Source: Zoogloea oleivorans (GTDB lineage: Bacteria > Pseudomonadota > Gammaproteobacteria > Burkholderiales > Rhodocyclaceae). From it: a stretch of DNA of 64,000 bases. Location: NCBI RefSeq assembly GCF_008107625.1, contig NZ_SDKK01000002.1, positions 221,756 through 285,755 on the forward strand, given 5' to 3'. This document shows positions 9,570-17,706 of this stretch, in pieces. Below the pieces are notes generated by a model. The model did not search any database, was not told where the DNA came from, and was given only the letters and a program-made list of their open reading frames with translations. A program made the translations under genes and the position numbers. Position 1 is the stretch's first letter. Each line of letters starts with the position of its first letter.

Positions 9570-10351
9570 GATTGCTTTTCACCGCCTCCAGCCTCGATGC
9601 CGGCCGCGATCCGTTCAGCCAGTTCGAGTGGACGGCCGTTCCCTGTGGCCGTCGCAAGGGTGCGCGCCTCCTGCGTCGCCTGGCGGCACAGGTCGCGCGC
9701 TGCGCACAGGAGGGCGGTGCGTGCCTCGCAGCGCTCCATGGCATTGGCTTCTTGCAGCAACACGTGGCTCGCCACGAGGGTTTCGCCGTAGCGCCGAGCG
9801 ACGCCGGCGAGCGGTTCCGGGTAGCCCGCGAGCGCAGCCCCCGTGGCACCGGCCGCCCCGCCCAGCGGCGCCGCCAACCGTTGACGGGTTCGCACCCGCT
9901 GCGTCGGGTCATCGACGCCATCTTGCGCCGGGCTCAGATTGGCGGCCTCCAACTCCGCGGCACGGTTGACCGCATTGGAAACCAGGGCGAGGACTCGCAG
10001 GTCGGCGCAGCGCACCAGCAGGCGGAAGGCCCCGGTGGTCAAATAGTCGCCCGCCAGCACGGTGGCGGCGTTGCCGAGCTGCGCGGATGGGCCGCTCGCC
10101 GCATCGACGTGGGCATGCAATTGCTGCAGGCTGAGATGGATCAGGTCCAGGGCCGTGCCGGCGTCGATGCCCGCCTGCCCGGAGTGGAAGCTGCTGGTCA
10201 CCAGCGCCCGGATCGGAATCCGCGGGCCCGACAGCAACAGGCGCAAGGCAAGCTGGACGGGCGCCGCCTCGCAGGTCAGGGCATCTGCAATGGTGGCGCG
10301 GACGCCCGTCATCACAGCCTCGGGAAAGTTCATGGGATGCCTGTCAGTCAT
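9566..10351 (-). CDS. Degenerate polyprenyl-synthetase-like protein
   Basis: This all-helical protein of 261 residues resembles trans-isoprenyl diphosphate synthases: it keeps the helix context LDLIHLSLQQLH around residues 70-85 and the later segment LAGDYLTTGAFRLLVRCADL with the following RVLALVSNAVNRAAELE. The first Asp-rich motif (DDxxD), normally just after the LIH helix, reads QQLHAHVD, so the metal-binding aspartates are missing. I see no second DDxxD either. It is therefore unlikely to make isoprenoids and may be a regulatory or binding subunit (inference). It overlaps both neighbours (4 bp with the glycosyltransferase, 8 bp with the patatin gene), so it is part of the same operon. Confidence 0.6.
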   Translation of the reverse strand: MTDRHPMNFPEAVMTGVRATIADALTCEAAPVQLALRLLLSGPRIPIRALVTSSFHSGQAGIDAGTALDLIHLSLQQLHAHVDAASGPSAQLGNAATVLAGDYLTTGAFRLLVRCADLRVLALVSNAVNRAAELEAANLSPAQDGVDDPTQRVRTRQRLAAPLGGAAGATGAALAGYPEPLAGVARRYGETLVASHVLLQEANAMERCEARTALLCAARDLCRQATQEARTLATATGNGRPLELAERIAAGIEAGGGEKQS

Positions 10352-11285
10352 CAGTGGGCGCTCCTGCCCAGCGGGCCAATTGCTGCGCCGCGCTGCGGTA
10401 GCCGATCTCGATGATTTCCTCGGCGCGGTCGAACTCCATGAAACGCACCGCGCCCAGCGGCGGGCGGATGAGGATGTCCGGCTTGTCCTGCCGCAGGCTG
10501 GCCTGGGTCATGCGCGCCTGCATGATGTAGATCGAGGTCAGCAGGACATCGAAGATGCCCGGCAGCGGTTCCTTGTGCAGCCAGGCTTCGAACTGGACCA
10601 AGCCGGGGTTTGTTCGGAGGCTTGCCAGCAGGCGCGCCATGGCCTGGGTATGGAATGTTCCCTGTGAGTTCGAATCTGGGCGGGATACCCGGCTCGCCAC
10701 GATGTCGTGGTTGAGGTCGACGGCGATGACCAGGCCTGCGCCCATGGCACGCACCACACTCACCGGCACCGGGTTGACCAGACCGCCGTCGACGAGAATG
10801 CGGCCGTTGCTGCGCACCGGCGTGAAGATGCCGGGCACCGAGATGCTGGCGCGCACCGCATCGATCAGGTCGCCCCAGGCGCACACCACCTCCTCGCCGC
10901 TCATGATGCAGGTGGCCACGGCGCGGAAGGGGATCGGCAGATCCTCGATGCTTGCGGCCGCCACATGGGCGCGTACAAAGTCCGCGATCTTCTGGCCGTC
11001 GATCAGCCCGGAACGGGGGAGAACGGGGTCGAGCATGCCGACGATCTGCCGCCAATCGAAGGCGCGAAAACGGTCGGCCAAGCCCCCGATCTTGCCGGCG
11101 GCATATACCGCGCCCACCACCGCGCCTATGCTGGTGCCGGCGACCAGATCGACCTTGATCCCGGCCTCCTCGATGGCACGCAGCACGCCGATGTGCGCCA
11201 GCCCGCGCGCTGAACCGCTGCCCAGCGCCAGGCCGACCTTGCGCGCGGGCGGATTGGGAACGGTTTCGGGTGCTGGTTTCGCCAT
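10344..11285 (-). CDS. Patatin-like phospholipase (RssA/NTE type)
   Basis: This is a 313-residue serine lipase-fold protein with the full patatin signature. The oxyanion-hole loop GSGSARG lies at residues 22-28, the nucleophile elbow GTSIG at 50-54 (Ser52) and the catalytic DGG at about 166-168. This family hydrolyses acyl chains from phospholipids or neutral lipids and is usually cytoplasmic or membrane-associated. No signal peptide is visible. It starts two bases after the stop of the UbiB-like gene and overlaps the next gene by 8 bp. The context suggests phospholipid turnover or acyl supply for the cassette's envelope function. Confidence 0.9.
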   Translation of the reverse strand: MAKPAPETVPNPPARKVGLALGSGSARGLAHIGVLRAIEEAGIKVDLVAGTSIGAVVGAVYAAGKIGGLADRFRAFDWRQIVGMLDPVLPRSGLIDGQKIADFVRAHVAAASIEDLPIPFRAVATCIMSGEEVVCAWGDLIDAVRASISVPGIFTPVRSNGRILVDGGLVNPVPVSVVRAMGAGLVIAVDLNHDIVASRVSRPDSNSQGTFHTQAMARLLASLRTNPGLVQFEAWLHKEPLPGIFDVLLTSIYIMQARMTQASLRQDKPDILIRPPLGAVRFMEFDRAEEIIEIGYRSAAQQLARWAGAPTDD

Positions 11286-11287
11286 CT

Positions 11288-12961
11288 CTAGCCCTTGCCG
11301 CCACGCCAGATGGAGAACAGCACCCAGATGCCGCCGATGACGGCGGCGATGAAGCCGAGCAAGCCGAAAGATGGCAGGCCGGGCTCGCGCTCGACGGTCA
11401 TGACGATGGCCGAGCCGATGATCAGGGCGGCGGTGACGACGCTGATCGCCAGGCGGCTGGCGGCGCGGTCGAGACGGTCGCCGAAATGCTTGAGGGGCAG
11501 GACCTCGACTTGCACCAGGAGCTTGCCGCGCCGCGCGGCGCGCAGGAGCTGGCGCAGGTCTTGCGGCAGCCCGGCGACGAGGGCAAGCGTGTCGCGCAAG
11601 GCGCGCCAGCCGCGCCAGACCAGGGCGCCGGGCGCGGCGTGGGCGAGCAGCACCCGTTCGAGAAACGGCGTAGCCTCGCCCGCCATGTCGAAGTCGGGGT
11701 CGAGCTGGCGCCCCAGTCCCTCCAGGGCGATGAAGGCCTTGATCAGCAGCGCCAGGTCGGGCGGCAGGGTGAGGCCGTGCTCGCGCAGGATGGCGACCAG
11801 GTCGGAGAGCATAGCGCCCAGATCGAGGTTCTTGAGCGGCACGCCGTGATACTGGTCGACGAAGGCGTCGATCTCGGGCTGCAAGGTCTCGCTGTCGATC
11901 TCGGCGCCGCCGCTCCAGTCCAGCAGCACTTCGGCCACCTTCTCCGCATCGTGGCTGACGAGACCGTGCAACAGCACGGCCAGCTGATAGCGGCGCTCCT
12001 CGGAAAGGCGCCCGACCATGCCGAAGTCAATGAAGGCGATGCGGTTGTCCGGCAGGTAGAAAACGTTACCGGGATGCGGGTCGGCGTGGAAGAAGCCATC
12101 TTCGAGCATCATCTTGAGCACGGCCCGGGCACCGCGACGGGCCAGCAGCCTGCGGTCGAGGCCGGCCGCGTCCACGGCGGCCAGGTCGCGGCCGGCAATG
12201 CCCTCGACATAGTCCTGCACATTGAGCCGCCCGCCGGTCCACGGCCAGTGGATGCGGGGAACGACGATCTCGGGGTGGGCGGCGAAGTTGGCGGCGATGC
12301 GCTCGGCGCTGCGGCCCTCGGCGGAAAAATCCAGTTCGCGGCGCAGCGACAGGGTGAAATGGCGCACCACCTCCCGCGGCCGGTAGCGGCGCAACTCGGG
12401 CGCTTCCGCCTCGACGATCTCGGCGAGACGGGCCAGCAGGCGCAGGTCAGCCTCCACGATCGGCCGGATGCCGGGGCGCCGCACCTTGAGGATGACCGCC
12501 GTGCCGTCAGCCAGCCAGGCGCGATGCACCTGGGCCAGCGAGGCCGCCGCCAGCGCCTGCATCTCCAGGCGCGGAAAGATGGCCTCGGGCGGCTCGCCCA
12601 GGTCCTCCGTCAGTTGCGGCAGCAGCTCGGCGAAAGGGATGGCGGGCGCTGCGTCCTGCAGCTTGCTGAACTCGGCGATCCATTCCGGCGGGAACAGATC
12701 TACGCGGGTGGCGAGGATCTGCCCCAGCTTGACGAAGCTCGGCCCCAGCTCCTCCAGCGCCCGGCGCACGCGGGCCGGCGGCTCCAGCCGCGCCAGTTCC
12801 TCCGGTTCGTGCCAGTGCAGGGCGCGGCCGGCACGTTCCAGGGCGCCCGCCATGCCGATCCGCCGCACCAGATCGCCGAAGCCGTAGCGGATCAGGACTG
12901 AGGCGATGTCATGCAGGCGGCCCAGGTCGCGGACGGCGCCGATCGCTTGCCATAGCATCAA
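11288..12961 (-). CDS. ABC1/UbiB-family atypical kinase
   Basis: This 557-residue protein belongs to the ABC1/ADCK/UbiB protein-kinase-like family. Seen motifs are KLGQ (residues 78-81), the Ala-rich loop AAASLAQVH (138-146) that replaces the normal P-loop, the likely Lys at about 159, HADPHPGN (292-299) and DFG (312-314). Two hydrophobic helices at the C-terminus anchor it in the membrane, as in UbiB. Family members support ubiquinone or other isoprenoid-lipid metabolism through ATPase-like activity. No ubi genes are nearby, so this is likely a cassette-specific paralogue rather than the housekeeping ubiB. It overlaps the upstream gene by 4 bp. Confidence 0.9.
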   Translation of the reverse strand: MMLWQAIGAVRDLGRLHDIASVLIRYGFGDLVRRIGMAGALERAGRALHWHEPEELARLEPPARVRRALEELGPSFVKLGQILATRVDLFPPEWIAEFSKLQDAAPAIPFAELLPQLTEDLGEPPEAIFPRLEMQALAAASLAQVHRAWLADGTAVILKVRRPGIRPIVEADLRLLARLAEIVEAEAPELRRYRPREVVRHFTLSLRRELDFSAEGRSAERIAANFAAHPEIVVPRIHWPWTGGRLNVQDYVEGIAGRDLAAVDAAGLDRRLLARRGARAVLKMMLEDGFFHADPHPGNVFYLPDNRIAFIDFGMVGRLSEERRYQLAVLLHGLVSHDAEKVAEVLLDWSGGAEIDSETLQPEIDAFVDQYHGVPLKNLDLGAMLSDLVAILREHGLTLPPDLALLIKAFIALEGLGRQLDPDFDMAGEATPFLERVLLAHAAPGALVWRGWRALRDTLALVAGLPQDLRQLLRAARRGKLLVQVEVLPLKHFGDRLDRAASRLAISVVTAALIIGSAIVMTVEREPGLPSFGLLGFIAAVIGGIWVLFSIWRGGKG

Positions 12962-13818
12962 ACGTCCTTGCCCGTATTTTTCGATTCCAGACGGGCAGCG
13001 ATGCCTTGGAGCAGGCCGGCGGCCAGACCGGCCAGCAGCGCGGCTTCATGGCGCACGACCTCCGCCCCTTTCTTGGCCTGATCCCGCGCACCTGCCGTAA
13101 CGGCCTGGGTCAGTTGCTCGAGCGCGATCCGGGTACGTTGGCCGACGGCCGAGCCACTGCCGCGGGCATGTTCGGCAAGCTCGGTGAAGGTGGCCTGGAC
13201 GGTGCCCCGGGTATCGCGCGCTGCGTCCTGCAGCGTTTCGATGAACAGCGTCTGCAGCGTGGCCAGTTCGTCCGCCGCCTGCTTCAGCCCCTGCCGGGAG
13301 AACTCACTGGTGCGACCCGTGGCCTCCTGAATGGCCAATTGTGCGGCCTCCGCTGCTCCGGCCAGCGCCTCGTCCAGACCGCGCATCGCCTCTTTCAGCG
13401 CTTGTCCGCCGCGTTCCCCGAGCGGCACGGCGCCTTCGCGGGCGCCTCTGACCACGGCCGCCGTCACGCGTTTGAGTGCATCGGCATCAAGATGCCCGCG
13501 CGTGAGAGCATCGAGCGTGATCGCACGCACCTGAGAGGCGATCGCGGCCGGGTCGGTGGCAAGTGCGCCTTGTACGCGTTGCTCGAGTTCCTCTGGCGTC
13601 ATGGAGGGAAGACGTCCCTGCTCCTTGAGCATCCGGTCGATCTCGGCCTCGGCCTCCAGCCAGTCCTCTGCCACGTTGCCGCCCACAAAGCCGCTCTTTT
13701 CCGCGCGAAAATAGGCGGCCTCCGCGATCATTCGATAGCGTTCCTCGGCGGTGACGGGCGGATTCTTCTCCGCAACGGATTCCTGCGCCGCATTCGAAGT
13801 GGAAGTGGATTTGGCCAT
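12958..13818 (-). CDS. DUF2934/DUF6781-like helical protein
   Basis: The protein has 286 residues. The first ~65 resemble a DUF2934 domain (RYRMIAEAAYFRAEKSGF followed by DWLEAEAEID). The remainder is a long series of amphipathic helices rich in Ala, Gln, Glu and Arg, with phasin-like character and a hydrophobic Ala/Leu patch near the C-terminus. No catalytic motif is visible. It is the first gene after the TetR regulator, with an 89-bp gap, and its stop overlaps the UbiB-like start by 4 bp. A role as a membrane- or lipid-surface-coating protein is possible, but this is a guess from composition. Confidence 0.7.
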   Translation of the reverse strand: MAKSTSTSNAAQESVAEKNPPVTAEERYRMIAEAAYFRAEKSGFVGGNVAEDWLEAEAEIDRMLKEQGRLPSMTPEELEQRVQGALATDPAAIASQVRAITLDALTRGHLDADALKRVTAAVVRGAREGAVPLGERGGQALKEAMRGLDEALAGAAEAAQLAIQEATGRTSEFSRQGLKQAADELATLQTLFIETLQDAARDTRGTVQATFTELAEHARGSGSAVGQRTRIALEQLTQAVTAGARDQAKKGAEVVRHEAALLAGLAAGLLQGIAARLESKNTGKDV

Positions 13819-13907
13819 GGTCGCTGCTCCTTTTCAAAGTGAGAGTGTGGAAAATCCGGCGTGTGCGGGGCCGGGTATCGGTATGAGCTTGTCCAGGCGC
13901 CCCATCC

Positions 13908-14534
13908 TCAGCGTGCCTCCCCATCGGCTGAGGCCAGCCTCCCTCGCAGCAGATCGCATACGTGGCGTGCCAATACCTCGGGGTTGTCCTGCTGGGGCCG
14001 GCGTCCTGGCATGAACTTACGGGTTGCACCGGCTTGGAAATGGAAGATCACCAGGCCAAAGATCGACATCGCGAGCAGGTGGGCATCCACATGTGGGTCC
14101 AACTCGCTGGCGAGATCGTGGACGGCAACGAACATGTCCCTGAATACCTGTTTGGCCAAGGTACTCTGACGCGCCTCGTTGGTGTCCAGCAGTACCCACT
14201 GCACCAGCCGCAGAAAGTCCTTGTCCGAGGCCATCATCCGGGCGAGCCCCGCAACAAAGCATTCAAGCCGTTTCCATGGGGTGCCGTTGCCGGCCAGCAT
14301 GTCTTTCAGTGCGGCCACTCTTTCCCGGAATTCGTAGGCCACCGCATCGAGATAGAGCTGGTTCTTGTCGGCGAAGTGGTAGTAAAGCGCCGCCTGGGTG
14401 AGGCCGACGGCGGCAGCGATATCGCGCATCGAGACGCCGTCATAACCGTGCCGCGCAAACAAAGGCGTCGATAGCTCAAGAATCTCTTCCCGCGTTTTTC
14501 GCTTGCGAATGATCCTAATCGGCTGGCGGATCAT
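13908..14534 (-). CDS. TetR/AcrR-family transcriptional regulator
   Basis: This is a 208-residue one-component repressor. The N-terminal helix-turn-helix is clear at residues about 14-60 (TREEILELSTPLFARHGYDG, then SMRDIAAAVGLTQAALYYHF). The C-terminal half is the helical ligand-binding and dimerisation domain. It lies upstream of, and on the same strand as, the lipid/RND cassette, the usual place for a TetR controlling an efflux operon. The region just upstream (14535-14600) has an AT-rich stretch with AACGAACGATCAGT, which resembles operators of AcrR-type regulators. Autoregulation is likely (inference). The ligand is unknown. Confidence 0.93.
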   Translation of the reverse strand: MIRQPIRIIRKRKTREEILELSTPLFARHGYDGVSMRDIAAAVGLTQAALYYHFADKNQLYLDAVAYEFRERVAALKDMLAGNGTPWKRLECFVAGLARMMASDKDFLRLVQWVLLDTNEARQSTLAKQVFRDMFVAVHDLASELDPHVDAHLLAMSIFGLVIFHFQAGATRKFMPGRRPQQDNPEVLARHVCDLLRGRLASADGEAR

Positions 14535-14612
14535 AGATTGGTGGCCCTTCCGATAAACTTAACGAACGATCAGTATATCTCTGTCAGATGTGGTTTGCAC
14601 CATCCAGCCTAC

Positions 14613-14986
14613 TGAGAACCTGTTCACAATCCTTTGAGCAGTAGTGCGATGAAGGCCAAGTGGACGAACTGCAAGCTGGTGTTGAGTTTCCGCTCGCAGT
14701 TTTTCCAGTGGCGGCGGCATTTCTCGATCCAGGCGAATGACCGCTCGACGACCCATCGCTGAGGCATGACGGCAAAGGAATGCAACTCGCTGTGCTTGGC
14801 GATTTGGACTTCAGCGCCAAGCCATTCCTCAACGGCATGAGCGAATGGCTGGCCGACATAGCGTAAGCGCCCGGAAAACTCACCTGTCCCATGGCGCGGT
14901 CATCCGCTGAAGATCGTGCCCACCAATTTCGATGGTGACACTATGGACGTTGGCATCCCGCGCCGAGCCCGGCGAACAGGTTCTCA
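14613..14986. mobile_element. Internally deleted IS5-type element with terminal inverted repeats
   Basis: A 13-bp sequence TGAGAACCTGTTC at 14613-14625 recurs in exact inverted form (GAACAGGTTCTCA) at 14974-14986, 374 bp apart from outer edge to outer edge. Between them lies the 3' end of an IS5-family transposase. The normal element is more than 800 bp, so most of the transposase has been lost and this copy is inactive. It marks the junction between the lipid/RND cassette and the ICE core. Confidence 0.75.
14624..14893 (-). pseudogene. IS5-family transposase C-terminal remnant
   Basis: Reading the minus strand gives about 80 residues typical of the end of an IS5-group DDE transposase, including VMPQRWVVERSFAWIEKCRR, then HWKNCERKLNTSLQF and a Leu-rich tail before TGA at 14624-14626. 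The conserved ERSFAW segment carries the final glutamate of the DDE triad. Upstream of about 14893 the frame is closed by a stop and the rest of the gene is missing. Confidence 0.8.
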
Positions 14987-15087
14987 TTGCCAAGTACCAG
15001 GGCATCGTGTGCTACGAACGCAACCGCCAATGGCGAGGTAGAAGCGATGCTTTACCAAAGATGAGGGGAGGCCCCTCGAAGTCGGCT

Positions 15088-15243
15088 TGCAGGGGCGGGC
15101 TCTTCGTCAGTTTCTCTCCTGCCGTGAGTGACAGAGCGGCGAAAGCGATGCGGGAGACCATGCGTCACTGGCGGCTGCATCATCGTGGTGACCTTCCTTT
15201 GGACGATCTCGTACGTTGGACTCGCTCCGTGATTCATGGGTGG
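15088..15243 (+). pseudogene. Group II intron reverse transcriptase/maturase remnant
   Basis: About 52 codons on the plus strand match the maturase (domain X) region of group II intron proteins. The visible features are a FSPAVSDRAAKAM segment, then MRHWRLHHRGDLPLDDLVRW and a terminal SVIHGW. In intact proteins the last motif continues as GWINYYG with a further 50-80 residues, but here the sequence changes after GW. No reverse-transcriptase domain or intron RNA structure remains upstream. It is a truncated scar between the IS remnant and the relaxase gene. Confidence 0.7.
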
Positions 15244-15262
15244 GTTGCCGATAGGTGCCTTC

Positions 15263-17074
15263 CTACACAGGATCGGCGGCAGCAGATACCGACAGGTAAG
15301 GGTTGTTCGGTGGCATATCGCTGAACAGGACTCGCGGGTCTTCCAGCAGGTAGCCGTGGAGTCTCCGCGATTTCCGCGGCCCTGTGACTGCGCATATCCA
15401 GATGTTCAGACCATTCTGCTGCTTGCGGTGCAATTGCAGCTTCTCGAAGCGTTTTTGCACCCATTGCCAATCGGCCAGTTGGTCTTGCCTGGCAAGGAAG
15501 GCGGTTCTTGGATGTTCCTGAGCGTAACGCTGGAACACGCCGGGGCTGACCAGATAGACGGTATCGGCGACCGTATGCACCAGTGCCTTGGTGTCATTGA
15601 TGATGAGCTTGCGCTCTTCGATATGCCGGCGCAGCCAGGCGACGAAATGCTCGCCTGACGGCGTTTCCTCCAATCCTGGAATCGACGCAGGCGTCGCCGA
15701 GTCGAGCGGTAACCTTGACTCACCTGACTCAAGAGGCGGCTCTTCCAGGGTTGGAGAAAACATTTCGGTGGTCGACGAGAGAACAGCCGACGCCATATCT
15801 GGAATGTCGAGCAGATCCAGAAGCGCCTCGACGCCTTCGCCGGCTGGCTGCGCCGACAGAGGCTCGGGGGCGACCGAGTCCGGTACGGCGGGCAACGATG
15901 CGGAAACAGTTGCTTCCCCCTCGTCCTGCACCACCATCACTGTGCCGGCGAACGGTGTGGGCCGCTCATTGCCTTCCCAGATCAGCGACGGTGCGAGGCG
16001 CAGGAGCGTGAAGGTGTGAGACCAGCCCGCGTCGCTGGTGATGGTCGCCTTCCAGATGGCCTTGCCCTCTGGCGTCGGTTGCGCAATGCCATGGTCCTGC
16101 AGCACGTTGAAGACGGCGGTGTTGCTGGACGGGATGCCATCGATGCCCTGGGCCAGCAGATGGGCGCGCAGCTTGTCCGAGACCGTCTTGCTGACCAGCC
16201 ACAGTGCATCCTGGGTCAGCCATCCGTCCGAGGCCTGGGGCTGGTTCAGTTTGAACTCTTCCTTGAGCAGGTAGCGCAATCCGTCGAGGAGCTTGCGTTG
16301 GAGCGCATGGCGGGGTGCCGCCAGCGCCTTGGCCGGATCACCACCCAGCGCCTGGGCGACCGAGGCTTGGTCGGCCTGCACGACCAATTCCCCGAGCATG
16401 CCGGCATGCTCGTACTGGCCGGCCAGCACGTACAGGAGTGCCGACCACAGGTCCGGATACACGCTGAGCCAGTCGAAGATACCGGCGTCGAGCAGTCGGG
16501 CGTAGAGCAGCCCGGTAGCTGCGCTGTGCAGCCGGTATTCGCGTGCCTTGTGGTAGCGGAAGCGGTACGGCTTCCGGAGCGGACCATGCCAGGGATGCCA
16601 GATCGTGCCGTCGGCATACTCGACATGCAGGTCGACGGCGACCTTGCCGACGTCGTGCAGCAGTGCCGCGTAGGCGATGCCCGCAGTCCAGGCCTCGGCC
16701 TGGGCGGCCTGGGCTTCCGGCGTGGCGCCGGCCGGCAGGAGATGGGACTGTCGCAGCTTCAGCGCGTAGGCCACGATTTCCAGGCCGTGGTCCAGCATGC
16801 CGCCCAGGTAGGCGTGGTGGTGGCTTTCCGAGGCTGGAAAATTCTGGACCAGCTCGGCGTAGCGCTCCAGTGGCGCCCGATACAGCGTGGCGAACTGGTC
16901 ACGGGAGACGGACGTGCGCTGCCAGATGTGTTCCAGCAGCTTCTGCCGGCGCGGTGTCGCCAGCAGTGATGCGGCCGATTCCGTCCGCGTCAGCCCTTTG
17001 GGGGGCTCGGCGGAGGGAGTGGGCGTCACTGCGGTGGCAGGTGGCATCCGTTTGCGTTGGAACAGCGAGAGCAT
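15263..17074 (-). CDS. traI: MobH-type ICE relaxase TraI
   Basis: This is the DNA relaxase that nicks oriT and starts ICE transfer, of the TIGR03760 (ICE TraI, Pseudomonas fluorescens type) family, about 603 residues. The N-terminal TraI_2 domain has the HD-hydrolase-like metal-binding signature typical of MobH: SESHHHAYLGGMLDHGLEIV (near residues 98-118) and AALLHDVGK. The C-terminal TraI_2_C domain (about residues 490-590) is a winged-helix-like segment. I start it at the ATG at 17074 (MLSLFQRK), which has an AGGA upstream; a longer frame begins at 17230 but its extra residues are low-complexity. It sits at the edge of the core, next to variable cargo, as in ICEclc relatives. Confidence 0.92.
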   Translation of the reverse strand: MLSLFQRKRMPPATAVTPTPSAEPPKGLTRTESAASLLATPRRQKLLEHIWQRTSVSRDQFATLYRAPLERYAELVQNFPASESHHHAYLGGMLDHGLEIVAYALKLRQSHLLPAGATPEAQAAQAEAWTAGIAYAALLHDVGKVAVDLHVEYADGTIWHPWHGPLRKPYRFRYHKAREYRLHSAATGLLYARLLDAGIFDWLSVYPDLWSALLYVLAGQYEHAGMLGELVVQADQASVAQALGGDPAKALAAPRHALQRKLLDGLRYLLKEEFKLNQPQASDGWLTQDALWLVSKTVSDKLRAHLLAQGIDGIPSSNTAVFNVLQDHGIAQPTPEGKAIWKATITSDAGWSHTFTLLRLAPSLIWEGNERPTPFAGTVMVVQDEGEATVSASLPAVPDSVAPEPLSAQPAGEGVEALLDLLDIPDMASAVLSSTTEMFSPTLEEPPLESGESRLPLDSATPASIPGLEETPSGEHFVAWLRRHIEERKLIINDTKALVHTVADTVYLVSPGVFQRYAQEHPRTAFLARQDQLADWQWVQKRFEKLQLHRKQQNGLNIWICAVTGPRKSRRLHGYLLEDPRVLFSDMPPNNPYLSVSAAADPV

Positions 17075-17332
17075 GGCGAATCCTGGATGGCGGGCTGTTC
17101 GGGGGAGCCTCTTGGCCCTTTCGGGTAGGGCCTTTCCCCTTGACCCCGTTCCCTTGCCCCTTCCCAGCCCTTTGTCCTTTGTCGGAAAGTCTTTGGTATA
17201 GAGCAGCGAAGGTAGCCGAGCCACAGCCAATGCGGGACTGGCCCAAATCGGATTCTGGCGGGAAGGCGCCTGTGCCGGGGCTACGATGGGGCCTTCTCTT
17301 TCAACTGGATGGAGGCCCCATGCTCAGGCAGA

Positions 17333-17361
17333 TTGACGATGTAAGGAAAATTCCTTACCAT
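17333..17361 (+). promoter_or_regulatory. Promoter with embedded palindromic operator for prlF-yhaV
   Basis: A -35 box TTGACG (17333-17338) and a -10-like TACCAT (17356-17361) are spaced by exactly 17 bp. The spacer holds a perfect inverted repeat, GTAAGGAA-AA-TTCCTTAC (17341-17358). The ribosome site AGGAG (17377-17381) is 7 bp before the prlF ATG. PrlF-type antitoxins repress their own promoters, so this palindrome is the probable binding site (inference from position). Confidence 0.7.
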
Positions 17362-17388
17362 GCAAGTGTTGTCATCAGGAGAACATCC

Positions 17389-17706
17389 ATGCCTGAGATC
17401 CATGAAGTCGCCACGCTGACCTCCAAGGGCCAGATCACACTGCCCAAGCCCATCCGGCAGGCACTGGGCGTGGACGCCGGCGGAAAAGTGGCCTTCGACC
17501 TGCGCGGAGGCGAAGTCATCGTGACCCGCGCGGACGCCGAGCACGAAGACCCGGCCATCGAGGCCTTCCTGGGCCTGCTGGAGGCCGACATTCGGGCCGG
17601 CCGGCATGTCCAGTCCCTCCCGGATGATCTGGCCCGGGTCATGTTGGCGAGTGCCGGCCACGCGGTCAATCTCGATGAAGACATCGACGGCGAAGTGGCG
17701 CTCTGA
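17389..17706 (+). CDS. prlF: PrlF-type antitoxin
   Basis: This is an AbrB/SpoVT swapped-hairpin DNA-binding antitoxin of 105 residues, paired with a YhaV toxin. The N-terminus reads ATLTSKGQITLPKPIRQALG, the classic AbrB/MazE-like fold, followed by VGAGGKV-type turns and an acidic helical tail that would wrap the toxin. It neutralises the toxin and represses its own operon. Its stop overlaps the toxin start as TGATG. The start at 17389 is backed by AGGAG; the same frame is open far upstream, but that part overlaps the relaxase promoter region. Confidence 0.88.
   Translation: MPEIHEVATLTSKGQITLPKPIRQALGVDAGGKVAFDLRGGEVIVTRADAEHEDPAIEAFLGLLEADIRAGRHVQSLPDDLARVMLASAGHAVNLDEDIDGEVAL

Noticed and set aside
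11270-12901. Plus-strand frame of 543 codons
   Set aside because: It mirrors the UbiB-like kinase gene, whose catalytic motifs are complete. The plus-strand translation is Gln/Gly/Arg-rich and featureless.
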